Shown here: positions 25,877 to 34,949 of the stretch, piece by piece
Position numbering within the stretch: the stretch's first letter is position 1
Layout of the letters: each line of letters begins with the position of its first letter
Assembly: GCA_040754815.1 (NCBI GenBank)
Contig: JBFMBX010000002.1
Coordinates: 310,001-374,000 of the forward strand
Direction: 5' to 3'
Length of the DNA: 64,000 nucleotides
Source: Bellilinea sp040754815
GTDB taxonomy: Bacteria > Chloroflexota > Anaerolineae > Anaerolineales > Anaerolineaceae
Notes under the pieces: model-generated
The model's database searches: none
What the model saw: the letters and a program-made list of their open reading frames with translations, nothing else
Told to the model about the DNA's origin: nothing
Made by a program: the position numbers and the translations under genes

Positions 25877-26863
25877 ATGGCAAAGAAAGGAAGAGTTTTC
25901 TCCGGCGCACGTCCCACGGGACGGCAACACCTTGGCAATTATCTGGGCGCCATGCTGAATTATGTGGCCCTGCAGGAAGACTACGAGTGCATCTACTGCA
26001 TCGTGGATGTCCACGCCCTCACGACTCTGGAAACCACGCGGGAGTTGCGTCAGAACACTTATGAAATGGCTCTGGACTGGCTGGCAGTTGGTATTCGCCC
26101 CGAAGAGTCCATTGTATTTGTGCAGTCGCATGTCCCGCAGGTGATGGAATTGCACACCTATCTCTCCATGGTCACACCATTGGGTAAATTAACCGATTTA
26201 CCCACCTTTAAAGAGAAGGCTCGCGAACAGCCTCATAATGTCAACTATGGTCTGGTCGGTTATCCGGTATTGATGACCGCCGATATCGTCCTCTACAAAG
26301 CCGATGTGGTGCCGGTCGGCGTGGATCAGGCTCCACATCTGGAGTTTGCCCGCGAAACAGTGCGATCCTTTAATTATCGCTATAACACTCAGGTACTCAT
26401 CGAACCGCAGATGAAGGTTACGCAGGTGCCCAAAGTGATTGGTATTGACGGCCAGCAAAAAATGAGCAAAAGCCTGAACAATCACATCGAACTGGCCGCC
26501 ACGCCGGAAGAAACCCGCCAGCGCGTGATGCAGATGGTCACCGATCCGCAGCGCGTCCGCCGCAGCGACCCCGGCAATCCGGATGTGTGCAATGTCTTCA
26601 GCATGCACAAAGTGTTCTCCACACCGGAACAGGTGGAAATGGTCAACACCGAGTGCCGCCGCGCCGGCATCGGTTGCGTGGACTGCAAGAAACTGTTTGC
26701 CGAAAATTTGAACAATCACCTCCGGCCTTTCCGCCAGCGCAGAGAAGAATTTGCCCGCAATCCCAATTATGTGTGGGATGTGTTGAAAGACGGCGCTCAG
26801 CGGGCGCGGCAGATTGCCGAAGCGACCATGGTGGAAGTAAGGCAAGCCATAGGATTACCGTAA
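25877..26863 (+). CDS. trpS: tryptophanyl-tRNA synthetase
   Basis: A 328-residue class I synthetase charging tRNA-Trp. The HIGH-equivalent TGRQHLGNY (14-22) and KMSKS (195-199) are intact, and the length is normal for the compact bacterial enzyme. A GAAGGAAGG ribosome site lies 11 nt upstream. The stop overlaps the dtd start (TAATG), coupling the two genes. Confidence 0.97.
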   Translation: MAKKGRVFSGARPTGRQHLGNYLGAMLNYVALQEDYECIYCIVDVHALTTLETTRELRQNTYEMALDWLAVGIRPEESIVFVQSHVPQVMELHTYLSMVTPLGKLTDLPTFKEKAREQPHNVNYGLVGYPVLMTADIVLYKADVVPVGVDQAPHLEFARETVRSFNYRYNTQVLIEPQMKVTQVPKVIGIDGQQKMSKSLNNHIELAATPEETRQRVMQMVTDPQRVRRSDPGNPDVCNVFSMHKVFSTPEQVEMVNTECRRAGIGCVDCKKLFAENLNNHLRPFRQRREEFARNPNYVWDVLKDGAQRARQIAEATMVEVRQAIGLP

Positions 26864-27300
26864 TGCGGGCAGTCATTCAGCGAGTCAGGCGGGGAGCCGT
26901 CAGCGTGGACGGCCAGACCATTGCCGAAATCGGCAAGGGTCTGGTGATTTTGCTCGGTATCGGCCCGGCAGATACGCCGGAGATCTCTCAGGCTCTGGCT
27001 AAAAAAATTGCCCAGCTGCGCATCTTTGAGGATGAAAACGGCAAAATGAACCTCTCTCTGCTGGATACCGGCGGAGCAGCGCTGGTAGTTTCTCAATTTA
27101 CCCTCTACGCCGATGCGCGGAAAGGCAACCGCCCCTCTTTCACCGAATCGGCTCCGCCGGAAATAGCCGAACCGCTGGTGGAACAATTTGCCAGAGACCT
27201 GCAAAAAATGGGCGTACCGGTTCAGTGCGGACAATTTGGTGCCCACATGCTGGTTGAGATTGAGAATGATGGGCCGGTTACCCTCTGGCTGGAAAAATAG
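26863..27300 (+). CDS. dtd: D-aminoacyl-tRNA deacylase
   Basis: A 145-residue DTD enzyme that hydrolyses D-amino acids wrongly attached to tRNA. The SQFTL motif and the C-terminal NDGPVT (the NxPxT-type motif) form the chiral proofreading site. ATG at 26863 overlaps the trpS stop codon by one base. Pairing a synthetase with a proofreading enzyme in one transcript is functionally sensible. Confidence 0.95.
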   Translation: MRAVIQRVRRGAVSVDGQTIAEIGKGLVILLGIGPADTPEISQALAKKIAQLRIFEDENGKMNLSLLDTGGAALVVSQFTLYADARKGNRPSFTESAPPEIAEPLVEQFARDLQKMGVPVQCGQFGAHMLVEIENDGPVTLWLEK

Positions 27301-27313
27301 TCCATAAAAATTG

Positions 27314-27343
27314 TTGACGCGCGCTTAAGAGATGTGGTAATAT
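27314..27343 (+). promoter_or_regulatory. promoter of the infC operon
   Basis: TTGACG and TAATAT with an 18-nt spacer; the -10 is extended (TGG before it). The leader to infC is about 78 nt and could hold regulatory structure, but I could not identify a known L20 leader. Confidence 0.75.
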
Positions 27344-27427
27344 CATTTACGAACCGGCTGCGTGCAAGATAAGCGGACGGTTTTCTATAAACATAAAATC
27401 AATAGTGAGGAAGAAAGGAGTAAGCCC

Positions 27428-27991
27428 ATTAGCACAACAAATTACCGGGTAAACGAATCCATTCGGGTGCCAGAAGTTCGCGTGATTGGCCCCAATGGTG
27501 AAAATTTGGGGGTTTTGCCAATCGAAAAAGCTCTGCGTGCCGCGCGGGAAGCCGAACTGGATCTGGTTGAAGTTGCACCGGGGGCAACCCCGCCGGTTTG
27601 CCGTATCATGGATTTTGGTAAGTTCCTCTACGAGCGCACCAAAAAAGAGCGCGAGGCGCGCAAATCTCAGACCAAAATCGAAGTCAAAGAAATCCGCCTT
27701 CGCCCGAAAACCAACGAACATCACCGCGGCTTTAAAACACGAGATGCCCGCCGCTGGCTGCAGGAAGGCATGAAAGTACGGGTCACCATCCGTTTCCGCG
27801 GGCGGGAAATTACCTATCCCGAACTGGCACTGGAAGACCTAAAGGAAATCGCTCAGGAACTGGCCGATATATCCACCGTGGAACAAATGCCTTCCTTAGA
27901 AGGCAAGACGATGACGATGGTGCTGGCTCCCGTTAAAGCCGGACGCAAAAAAGCGGTAGAATCCGCCGAAAAAGTTACCAGCGAAGAGTAA
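27428..27991 (+). CDS. infC: translation initiation factor IF-3 (AUU start)
   Basis: A 187-residue IF-3 that keeps the 30S subunit free and checks the start codon. The N-terminal domain begins NYRVNESIRVPEVR and the C-terminal domain contains KEIRLRP and AGRKK. The only start with a good ribosome site is ATT at 27428, placed 7 nt after AGGAG; a GTG at 27362 would add 22 residues unlike the family. AUU start codons are a known trait of infC and allow IF-3 to repress its own translation. Followed by rpmI and rplT, the conserved order. Confidence 0.95.
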   Translation: MSTTNYRVNESIRVPEVRVIGPNGENLGVLPIEKALRAAREAELDLVEVAPGATPPVCRIMDFGKFLYERTKKEREARKSQTKIEVKEIRLRPKTNEHHRGFKTRDARRWLQEGMKVRVTIRFRGREITYPELALEDLKEIAQELADISTVEQMPSLEGKTMTMVLAPVKAGRKKAVESAEKVTSEE

Positions 27992-28016
27992 GGTTTCCTT
28001 TTCCCAATCCGGCGTC

Positions 28017-28044
28017 TTGTTTGAATCCAAAAATCTGGTATAAT
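28017..28044 (+). promoter_or_regulatory. internal promoter before rpmI
   Basis: TTGTTT and an extended TGGTATAAT, spacer 16 nt, between infC and rpmI. It would let the two ribosomal proteins be made apart from IF-3. Confidence 0.6.
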
Positions 28045-28097
28045 GAGCGGTCGCGGAAGCAGACCGTTATACCTATTTTTACGAGAGGAGAGTCACC

Positions 28098-28334
28098 GTG
28101 CCTCGCAAAGCAAAAGCAGGAAAAATCAAACTCAAAACCCACAAGGCAACCTCCAAACGGTTCCGCCTGACCGGGTCGGGCGTGGTTGTGCGCACCAAAG
28201 GCGGCAAAAGCCACTTGCGCCGCCGCACTTCCAAGCGCACAAAAGCCCTCTTCACCGAGATGATTCCTCTGGAAGGGGAAAACATCATCAAACGGGTTCG
28301 TCGTTTAGCGCCTTATCTGGATAAAAAAGATTAA
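28098..28334 (+). CDS. rpmI: 50S ribosomal protein L35
   Basis: A 78-residue, strongly basic protein. KTHKATSKRFR and the HLRRRTSKR stretch are diagnostic for L35. GTG start follows GAGGAG by 7 nt. It sits between infC and rplT as in most bacteria; the last ten residues are slightly longer than the E. coli protein. Confidence 0.97.
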   Translation: MPRKAKAGKIKLKTHKATSKRFRLTGSGVVVRTKGGKSHLRRRTSKRTKALFTEMIPLEGENIIKRVRRLAPYLDKKD

Positions 28335-28428
28335 GGCCGGTTCGTTTTTCCATCTGTTTTGGTGCGGCTGTTGGGTGTTTACAACAGGTGATTTCACCGG
28401 CGCCCAGGGGTTCGCAAAGGAGTAAACC

Positions 28429-28776
28429 ATGCGTGTAAAAGGTGGACCGCAAGGTCATCTACGACATAAAAAAGTATTGAAATTCACCAAAGGCCAGCGC
28501 GGCACGAAACATTTCCTTTTCCGCCGGGCCAATGAAGCCATGCTCAAAAGCCTGTGGTATGCCTATCGTGACCGGCGTACCCGCAAACGCGATTTGCGTA
28601 AATTGTGGATTACCCGCATCAATGCGGCTGCCCGCCTGAACGGCATTTCTTACAGCCGCTTGATTTACGCTCTGCGCAAAGCCAACATCAATCTCAACCG
28701 TAAAATGCTGGCCGATCTGGCTGTGCGCGACCCACAGGCATTTGCTGCTGTGGTTTCTCAGGCTCAGACTGCCTGA
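28429..28776 (+). CDS. rplT: 50S ribosomal protein L20
   Basis: A 115-residue basic protein with the L20 signatures (KGQRGTKHFLFRRA near the N-terminus, ITRINAAAR and NGISYSRLI in the centre). It binds 23S rRNA early in 50S assembly and, in many bacteria, represses this operon by binding its mRNA. AAGGAG precedes ATG. A strong terminator follows. Confidence 0.98.
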   Translation: MRVKGGPQGHLRHKKVLKFTKGQRGTKHFLFRRANEAMLKSLWYAYRDRRTRKRDLRKLWITRINAAARLNGISYSRLIYALRKANINLNRKMLADLAVRDPQAFAAVVSQAQTA

Positions 28777-28814
28777 TCTGAATTCTCCGACGGTTCTGCA
28801 AAACGCATACCCCG

Positions 28815-28845
28815 ACGGGATGGATTTACTCCATCCCGTTTTTTT
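28815..28845 (+). terminator. Rho-independent terminator of infC-rpmI-rplT
   Basis: ACGGGATGGA and TCCATCCCGT form a perfect 10-bp stem with a 5-nt loop, followed by six T. Confidence 0.93.
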
Positions 28846-28880
28846 ATGCGGTATACTTGACCGTAAGAAAGAAGGGCATG

Positions 28881-29453
28881 ATGGCTGTGGTCAAACGTTC
28901 CCACCTTTTCTCAAACGGCCAGTGTCTGGAACTGGTGCAGGGTGATCTCACCGAACAGGAAGTGGATGTAATTGTCAACGCCGCCAACGAATATTTACAG
29001 CATGGCGGCGGCGTTGCCGGTGCCATCGTTCGCAAGGGAGGGCGGATTATTCAAGAAGAAAGTGACCGCTGGATACAGGATCACGGCCGAATATCCCACG
29101 CTGCGCCGGCCTACACAACCGGCGGCAATTTACCCTGCAAGTATGTGGTTCACGCCGTCGGGCCGGTGTGGGGCATGAACAATGCCGATGAACGGCTTGC
29201 AACCGCCGTGTTTGCCAGTTTGCGGTTGGCAGAAAGCCTTGGTGCTCACTCCATTGCCCTGCCGGCAATTTCCACCGGTACGTTCGGTTTTCCCAAAGAT
29301 CGGGCTGCTCATGTGATTTTGCATGCCATCTGCGAATATTATCGGCAAAATCCGCAGTCCCAACTGGGGTTAGTCCGCCTCACGCTTTTTGATCGGGAAA
29401 CGCTGGATGCCTTTGAACGAATTTGGGATGAAGAGATGAAATCCTCACCTTGA
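28881..29453 (+). CDS. macrodomain protein (ADP-ribose/O-acetyl-ADP-ribose hydrolase)
   Basis: A 190-residue macrodomain. VNAANEYLQHGGGVAGAI and PAISTGTFGFP are the ligand-binding loops of MacroD/YmdB-like enzymes, which remove ADP-ribose from proteins or hydrolyse O-acetyl-ADP-ribose. Start at the second of two adjacent ATGs is chosen for its spacing from GAAGGG; ATG 28878 or TTG 28857 are possible. First gene of a coupled three-gene unit with a SpoU methylase and a DUF711 protein. Confidence 0.9.
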   Translation: MAVVKRSHLFSNGQCLELVQGDLTEQEVDVIVNAANEYLQHGGGVAGAIVRKGGRIIQEESDRWIQDHGRISHAAPAYTTGGNLPCKYVVHAVGPVWGMNNADERLATAVFASLRLAESLGAHSIALPAISTGTFGFPKDRAAHVILHAICEYYRQNPQSQLGLVRLTLFDRETLDAFERIWDEEMKSSP

Positions 29454-30244
29454 AAAGTATGATTACTTCCATTCACAACCGCAAAATTCAGCGCATTCGT
29501 ACATTGCTGGGGCGGCGTTCCGCTCGCGAGAAGGAAAGGGCTTATGTCATCGAAGGTGCACGCCTGATCGAAGAGGCTCTTGCCAGTTCTATCCCGCTGG
29601 AGATGGTGCTGATCAGCACTCAGCCTTCACCTCGTGCGGCAGAATTAATCCCAACGATCAGCAAACTTGGCATTCCCCTTGAAGAAACAGACGCCGATCT
29701 GTTCAACCGCCTTTCGGATACGGAAAACCCGCAGGGGATTCTGGCTGTCGTTCATCAGGTTGAGCGTCCGCTAGCCGCCGATTGGGATTTTTTAGTCATT
29801 GCCGACCGGCTTCGCGATCCCGGCAACCTCGGCACACTCTTGCGCACCGCTGCCGCGGCGGGTGTTGACGGCGTCATCCTCACCCCCGAATGTGCGGATG
29901 TCTATTCCCCCAAAGTGCTGCGCGCTGCCATGGGTGCCCATTTTCGCCTTTCTATTAGCCGCTACAACTGGGAAGAAATTGTCCGGCTTTGTCGTAATCG
30001 CCCCCACCTGCCTGCCAGCATCCTCGTCAGTCATGTCGAGAAAGGCGTTCCCTGCTGGCAGGTGGATTTGCGCCAGCCGCTGGCACTGGTGATCGGCAGT
30101 GAAGCCGAGGGTATTTCAGTAGAGGCGCGGCAGGCTGCCAGTCAGCTCATTACCATTCCCATGCCCGGCCGATTCGAATCGCTCAATGCGGCAGTCGCCG
30201 CCGGAATTTTGCTGTTCGAAGTGGTCCGCCAGAGGTACACATGA
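29450..30244 (+). CDS. TrmH/SpoU-type RNA 2'-O-methyltransferase
   Basis: A 264-residue SPOUT enzyme. The N-terminal substrate-binding domain (HNRKIQRIRTLLGRRSAREKE) is followed by the trefoil-knot domain with DRLRDPGNLGTLLRT, the VIGSEAEGIS loop and IPMPGRFESLNAAVA. It should methylate a ribose in rRNA or tRNA using SAM. TTG at 29450 overlaps the macrodomain stop; ATG at 29459 is an alternative. The stop overlaps the next start (ATGA). Confidence 0.92.
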   Translation: MKSMITSIHNRKIQRIRTLLGRRSAREKERAYVIEGARLIEEALASSIPLEMVLISTQPSPRAAELIPTISKLGIPLEETDADLFNRLSDTENPQGILAVVHQVERPLAADWDFLVIADRLRDPGNLGTLLRTAAAAGVDGVILTPECADVYSPKVLRAAMGAHFRLSISRYNWEEIVRLCRNRPHLPASILVSHVEKGVPCWQVDLRQPLALVIGSEAEGISVEARQAASQLITIPMPGRFESLNAAVAAGILLFEVVRQRYT

Positions 30245-31458
30245 AAATCCGTACTTTAACCTGTTTCTTTGACCCAAAAACCGATCCTTTCGAGCACACT
30301 CTCTCCCATCTCGCGTCATTTGCCGAACAGGCCGCTCGGGCTTTGCAGCAGGCAGGTTTCACCCTGCAAACCCGCCGTTTGGCCACCACCCCCTTTCCCC
30401 ACTGGCTTAACACCTCTGACCCAAGTGAAGCCATTCGGATTGCCCAAACATGGGAGCAAAAAGCCGCCGCTGCCGGCTTTGCGTATCTTTCGTTGGGCTG
30501 TGCCACCCCCGAATTTCCCGCCGCATATTCCTGTATCTCGCCTTTGCTGGCTGCCACACGCAATGTATTCCTGACCGGCCTGATGACCACTTCACGTTAT
30601 GAGGTGGATTTAGCCGCCGTGCGAGCCTGTGCTGAAGCGATTGTGGAAAACGCCCCGCTCGAAGAAAACGGTTTTGCCAACCTGCGCTTTGCTGCGCTGG
30701 CAAATGTGCCGGCAGGTTGCCCCTTCCTGCCGGCGGCCTATCACGCGCCCGGCCAGCCGCTTTCGTTTGCGCTCGGCTTTGAATGTGCCGATACCATTCT
30801 GCAAACCTTTCAAACGGCCCATTCACTCGAAGAAGCCCGCCAAAGCCTGCTTTCGGCATTGGAAGGCGCGGCACATCAAATCAATAGCATTCTCGCTCCG
30901 CTCCAGACGCAGTTCGGCCTTCATTTTTATGGTTTCGATTTTTCTACCGCCCCCTATCCGCAAGATTGGTGTTCGGTCGGTGCTGCCATGGAACAATTGG
31001 GCATTGAACGCCTTGGCACTCACGGCTCACTGGCTGCGGCTGCTTTCCTCGCCGAAACATTGAACCGCGGCAAATGGAAGCGCGCCGGTTTTAACGGTTT
31101 AATGCTGCCCGTGCTGGAAGATTCACGGCTGGCACTGCGCAGTGCCCAGGGCAGCCTGTCGGTCAAGGACTTGCTGCTTTATTCAACGGTCTGCGGCACC
31201 GGTTTGGATACCGTACCGCTGCCCGGTGATTGTACACCTCAGGCAATCAACGCCTTACTGCTCGATCTTGCCGCCCTTTCCTTGCGCCTGAACAAACCCC
31301 TCACCGCCCGGCTCATGCCCATGCCGGGCAAACGCGCCGGCGATGAAATCACATTTTCATTCGAGTTCTTCAGCAGCGGCAGGGTGATGACGCTCGAAGC
31401 GGATAAGTTAGGCGGTTTACTGGCAAAGGAAGCGGTGGTAGAACTTCAAGCGCGATGA
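30241..31458 (+). CDS. DUF711 family protein
   Basis: A 405-residue protein. The C-terminal segment PLPGD...LLLDLAALSLRLNKPLTARLMPMPGKRAGDE is characteristic of DUF711 (related to PFL-like proteins of unknown activity). No signal or membrane segment. Translationally coupled to the SpoU methylase by ATGA. Many family members have a neighbouring ACT-domain protein; none is here. Function is unknown. Confidence 0.85.
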   Translation: MKIRTLTCFFDPKTDPFEHTLSHLASFAEQAARALQQAGFTLQTRRLATTPFPHWLNTSDPSEAIRIAQTWEQKAAAAGFAYLSLGCATPEFPAAYSCISPLLAATRNVFLTGLMTTSRYEVDLAAVRACAEAIVENAPLEENGFANLRFAALANVPAGCPFLPAAYHAPGQPLSFALGFECADTILQTFQTAHSLEEARQSLLSALEGAAHQINSILAPLQTQFGLHFYGFDFSTAPYPQDWCSVGAAMEQLGIERLGTHGSLAAAAFLAETLNRGKWKRAGFNGLMLPVLEDSRLALRSAQGSLSVKDLLLYSTVCGTGLDTVPLPGDCTPQAINALLLDLAALSLRLNKPLTARLMPMPGKRAGDEITFSFEFFSSGRVMTLEADKLGGLLAKEAVVELQAR

Positions 31459-31471
31459 GCGTTTGCCATCA

Positions 31472-32209
31472 CTAACGCACTTTCTTGAAATCAATCAGGA
31501 TCAGGTTTTTTTCGCAATCGGCAAAGGTATCAAACACCACCCGTTCGGAAAGCGGTAAATTCGCCTGATCCAGCAGCCGCACCGAAAGCGAACCGCGCGA
31601 TTCCAGCGGTTGATTGGCAATGGTAAATTCATAACCCGAAGGGCCATATTGGGCAGCCGTACCGGTCAGGCTGGTCATATCCACGCGTTTCCCATCCAGC
31701 GTGCCGCGCAGCCACACGCGAATACCCGTCACCGGCCGGTTTTGCTCATCCACCACCCGGCCGGCCACACCCATCCAGCCGCATCCACGGCTGGCGTCAT
31801 ACAGATTGATGGAGATTGCCTGCGGGTCACTCTGACGCATAAAGGTAAAACCACCCGGCACGGCAGTTTCAGTTGGTTCTGGTGTTTCCAGATTTTCAAT
31901 GGGGGTGCCGATGATGACAATAATTGGCTCGGTCGGCGTGGCGCTTGGTTCAGGAGTGGCAGTGTAATCAGGGGTGGGGGAAGGGGTTGGAGTCCATGTT
32001 GGAGGCAGTGCCAGCAACGTTGCAGTAGCCGTTGGCGGCTGAACTAACGCCGGTAAAGTTGGCGGGGGGAAAGGATTAAAGGAGGATTGAGGATTTAGGA
32101 AAATCATCAAGAAAAACGAAGCCGTTATTGGAATCAAGGCTATCACAAACACAGTCGCCAGATTCCACCCCAAATCACGTGTTGGTTTTCCGGGAGCTTT
32201 TCTATTCAC
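31472..32209 (-). CDS. membrane-anchored Thr/Pro-rich protein with carboxypeptidase-like Ig fold
   Basis: A 245-residue protein with one membrane helix (about 18-38), a Thr/Pro-rich stalk (45-115) and a C-terminal beta-rich domain. The GRVVDEQNRPVTGIRVWLRG segment is typical of carboxypeptidase regulatory-like domains, which are extracellular beta sandwiches. GTG start follows AGGAGG. It is cell-surface exposed, function unknown, and lies downstream of the parvulin lipoprotein on the same strand. Confidence 0.75.
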   Translation of the reverse strand: MNRKAPGKPTRDLGWNLATVFVIALIPITASFFLMIFLNPQSSFNPFPPPTLPALVQPPTATATLLALPPTWTPTPSPTPDYTATPEPSATPTEPIIVIIGTPIENLETPEPTETAVPGGFTFMRQSDPQAISINLYDASRGCGWMGVAGRVVDEQNRPVTGIRVWLRGTLDGKRVDMTSLTGTAAQYGPSGYEFTIANQPLESRGSLSVRLLDQANLPLSERVVFDTFADCEKNLILIDFKKVR

Positions 32210-32250
32210 GCAAATCCTCCTGTGAGATCTGATCAGGGTTTAACATTGCT

Positions 32251-33189
32251 TCATGGCACCAGGATTTCAATTTGAGCAGCCGCCCGCTGCTGAGTCAGCC
32301 ATTCCTCGATGACACTTTCCTGCAATTTCATGCGTGCTTCTCCGCTCAAGGGGTGATTTTCATCGCGTTCTTCTACATAAATAATGTGATAGCCAAAGGA
32401 AGATTCGATCACCCCGCTGTACTCGCCCGCCTGTAACATGAAAGCCGCCTCCTCCACTGCCGGCACGGTCAAAAAGCCACGCGGAAACCAGCCCAAATCG
32501 CCGCCGGTCAGTGGATCGTACTGAAAAGCAAGGGTTGCAAAATCTGCGCCAGCCTGCAACTGTCGGTACAGTGCATCGGCGGTGGAACGCTGGCGCACCA
32601 GAATCTGGCGGGCTTTGACCTGCTCAATTTGCTGCGGTACACTCTCCGCCAAACGGTTGCGCTGGTTAGCCGCTTCGATGCCCCGCCGTAAAGCGGAGCG
32701 AAACACCGTTTCATCGGCATATCCCATGTTACTTAACCACTGTTCAAAGGCCGGCTGACCGCCCGCTTCACTGATGATTTGTTGAAGGCGGCTTTCCAGC
32801 ACTTCATCACTGACTGTAAATCCGCTTGCACGTGCAGCCTGCGCCAGCAAGGTTTGTTCAATCAAATCCTCTACCACCATGCGAATGCGCTCTTCGTCGG
32901 TACGCTGATTGCCCAGTTCTTCATCAGCGGTTTGCAATTGCAGCAGCGAAGCCTCAAACTCACGTTGAGAAATTCGCTCATTGTTGACGATCAGAGCAGC
33001 CGGCTCGGGGGTTGGGGTGATAGTCGCCGTTGCAGTCGGGAGGGCGGAGGGTAACGCAGTCCGGTCAGGCGAGAGAGGACTTGGGGTAATGGTCAATTCG
33101 CCATCTGCCGTACACCCCGTCAAAACGAACAAAATCCACAACCCTGCAATCAGGAAATAAAGCGGACGATAAAAATGCACTTTAATCAT
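32251..33189 (-). CDS. parvulin-type peptidyl-prolyl isomerase lipoprotein
   Basis: A 312-residue exported foldase related to PrsA/SurA. The lipobox is LTGC (C26). A SurA-N-like helical domain spans about 70-195 and the rotamase domain about 205-295, with ARQILV, GGDLGWFPRG and SFGYHIIYV marking its strands. It should fold secreted proteins outside the membrane. A TATAAT -10 ends 7 nt before the ATG, so the transcript is probably leaderless. Confidence 0.9.
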   Translation of the reverse strand: MIKVHFYRPLYFLIAGLWILFVLTGCTADGELTITPSPLSPDRTALPSALPTATATITPTPEPAALIVNNERISQREFEASLLQLQTADEELGNQRTDEERIRMVVEDLIEQTLLAQAARASGFTVSDEVLESRLQQIISEAGGQPAFEQWLSNMGYADETVFRSALRRGIEAANQRNRLAESVPQQIEQVKARQILVRQRSTADALYRQLQAGADFATLAFQYDPLTGGDLGWFPRGFLTVPAVEEAAFMLQAGEYSGVIESSFGYHIIYVEERDENHPLSGEARMKLQESVIEEWLTQQRAAAQIEILVP

Positions 33190-33196
33190 GAAAAAA

Positions 33197-33202
33197 ATTA
33201 TA
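33197..33202 (-). promoter_or_regulatory. -10 of a leaderless promoter for the parvulin gene
   Basis: Minus-strand TATAAT ends 7 nt before the ATG at 33189. Confidence 0.55.
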
Positions 33203-33216
33203 ACCCATTTATCTAT

Positions 33217-33249
33217 AACAAACCTCCCGCAGAGCGGCGCTGCGGGAGG
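33217..33249 (-). terminator. terminator of groES-groEL
   Basis: CCTCCCGCAG and its exact complement form a 10-bp stem with a 7-nt loop about 35 bp after the groEL stop; TTTGTTAT follows on the minus strand. Confidence 0.8.
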
Positions 33250-33281
33250 CAGGACTTATCATCTTTGATAGGATTACCGGT

Positions 33282-34913
33282 TTAGTATTCCGGCATCGGC
33301 GGGGTTGCCGGTTTTTCCTTTTCGGGGACTTCGGTGATCAGCGCTTCGGTGGTCAGGATCATGGCTGCAATGGAGGCAGCATTTTCCAGCGCACCGCGGG
33401 TCACTTTGGCGGGATCAATGACGCCGCCTTTGACCATATTCAGGTACTCATCGCGCAGCACATCGTAACCGATCTTCGGATCGTTTTCGCGCTTTTGAGC
33501 CTGGCGCACATTTTCGATAACAACCGAACCTTCTTTACCGGCGTTTTCAACGATCTTGCGCATCGGCACTTCCAGCGCTTTGCGGACTATGTTGACGCCG
33601 ATTTGCTCATCTTCGTATTCCATCTTGAGGTTGTCCAGCACCGGAATGGCATTCAGCAAAGCCACACCACCACCGGGGACAATGCCTTCTTCCACTGCGG
33701 CGCGGGTAGCCGAGAGGGCATCCTCAACGCGGTGTTTCTTCTCTTTCAATTCGGTTTCGGTAGCGGCACCCACGCGGATGATCGCCACACCACCGGCCAG
33801 TTTGGCAAGCCGTTCTTGCAGTTTTTCGCGGTCATAATCGCTGGTGGTCTTTTCAATTTCAACACGAATCTGCTCGATGCGCCCGCGAATTTCGGCTTCA
33901 TTGCCTTTGCCGCCCACGATGGTGGTATTGTCTTTATCAGCCACCACTTTTTCAGCCCGACCGAGATCGGCAATCGTGGCGGTTTCCAGTTTGCGGCCGG
34001 TTTCTTCGGAGATCACGCTCGCACCGGTCAGAATGGCAATATCCTGCAACATGGCTTTGCGGCGGTCACCAAAACCGGGGGCTTTGACGGCCAGCACGTT
34101 CAACATACCGCGCAGTTTGTTCAACACGAGGGTGGCCAGCGCTTCACCGTCCACATCTTCGGCGATGATTACCAGATCGCGTTTGCCAACCTGAACCAGT
34201 TTTTCCAGAATGGGAACGATATCCTGCGCCGCGGAGATCTTCTTGTCATGAATCAGAATATAAGGATCCTGAATGACCGCTTCCATGTGTTCGGGGTCGG
34301 TGATGAAGTAGGGGGAGATATAACCGCGGTCAAACTGCATACCTTCCACGTATTCGGTCTCGAATTCCAGACCCTTGGATTCTTCGACGGTAATCACGCC
34401 GTCTTTACCCACCTTATCCATCACTTCAGCAATCAGGTTACCAATCGTGCGGTCCTGAGCCGAGATGGTGGCTACATTGGCAATATCTTCCTTGGTGGTG
34501 ATATCAATGGCCTGTTTGCGGATTTCCTCCGAGACCATTTTTGCGGCAGCTTCGATGCCGCGTTTGAGCAGCATGGGATTGGCACCGGCTGCTAAGGTTT
34601 TCAAACCTTCGGTAACGATGGCATGGGCCAGAACGGTTGAAGTAGTGGTGCCGTCACCGGCAATGTCGTTGGTCTTGGTGGCCGCTTCTTTGAGCAGCTG
34701 AGCGCCCATGTTCTCGAACGGATCTTCCAGTTCGATTTCTTTGGCAACGGTCACACCGTCATGGGTAATGGTTGGCGAACCGAATTTGCGGTCCACCGCT
34801 ACATTACGGCCTTTGGGACCAAGGGTAGTGGCAACTGCGTTAGCCACAATATCAATGCCGTTCTTCAGACGACGACGAGCTTCTTCCGAAAATACCAGTT
34901 GTTTGGCTGCCAT
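33282..34913 (-). CDS. groEL: 60 kDa chaperonin GroEL
   Basis: A 543-residue chaperonin subunit. The N-terminal GPKGRNVAVDRKFG, the ATP-site GDGTTTSTVLA and the AAVEEGIVPGGG signature are all present. The C-terminus is a short Pro-rich tail ending PPMPEY rather than the usual GGM repeat. It forms the ATP-driven folding chamber with GroES, encoded just upstream in the same operon; the heat-shock operator CIRCE controls both. Confidence 0.98.
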   Translation of the reverse strand: MAAKQLVFSEEARRRLKNGIDIVANAVATTLGPKGRNVAVDRKFGSPTITHDGVTVAKEIELEDPFENMGAQLLKEAATKTNDIAGDGTTTSTVLAHAIVTEGLKTLAAGANPMLLKRGIEAAAKMVSEEIRKQAIDITTKEDIANVATISAQDRTIGNLIAEVMDKVGKDGVITVEESKGLEFETEYVEGMQFDRGYISPYFITDPEHMEAVIQDPYILIHDKKISAAQDIVPILEKLVQVGKRDLVIIAEDVDGEALATLVLNKLRGMLNVLAVKAPGFGDRRKAMLQDIAILTGASVISEETGRKLETATIADLGRAEKVVADKDNTTIVGGKGNEAEIRGRIEQIRVEIEKTTSDYDREKLQERLAKLAGGVAIIRVGAATETELKEKKHRVEDALSATRAAVEEGIVPGGGVALLNAIPVLDNLKMEYEDEQIGVNIVRKALEVPMRKIVENAGKEGSVVIENVRQAQKRENDPKIGYDVLRDEYLNMVKGGVIDPAKVTRGALENAASIAAMILTTEALITEVPEKEKPATPPMPEY

Positions 34914-34949
34914 AGGTGTTCTCCTTCGATTATTTGATAATTTTGAAAA

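Noticed and set aside
33495..34595. 366-codon frame antisense to groEL
   Set aside because: It is the mirror of a highly conserved gene, has no ribosome site, and its protein resembles no family.
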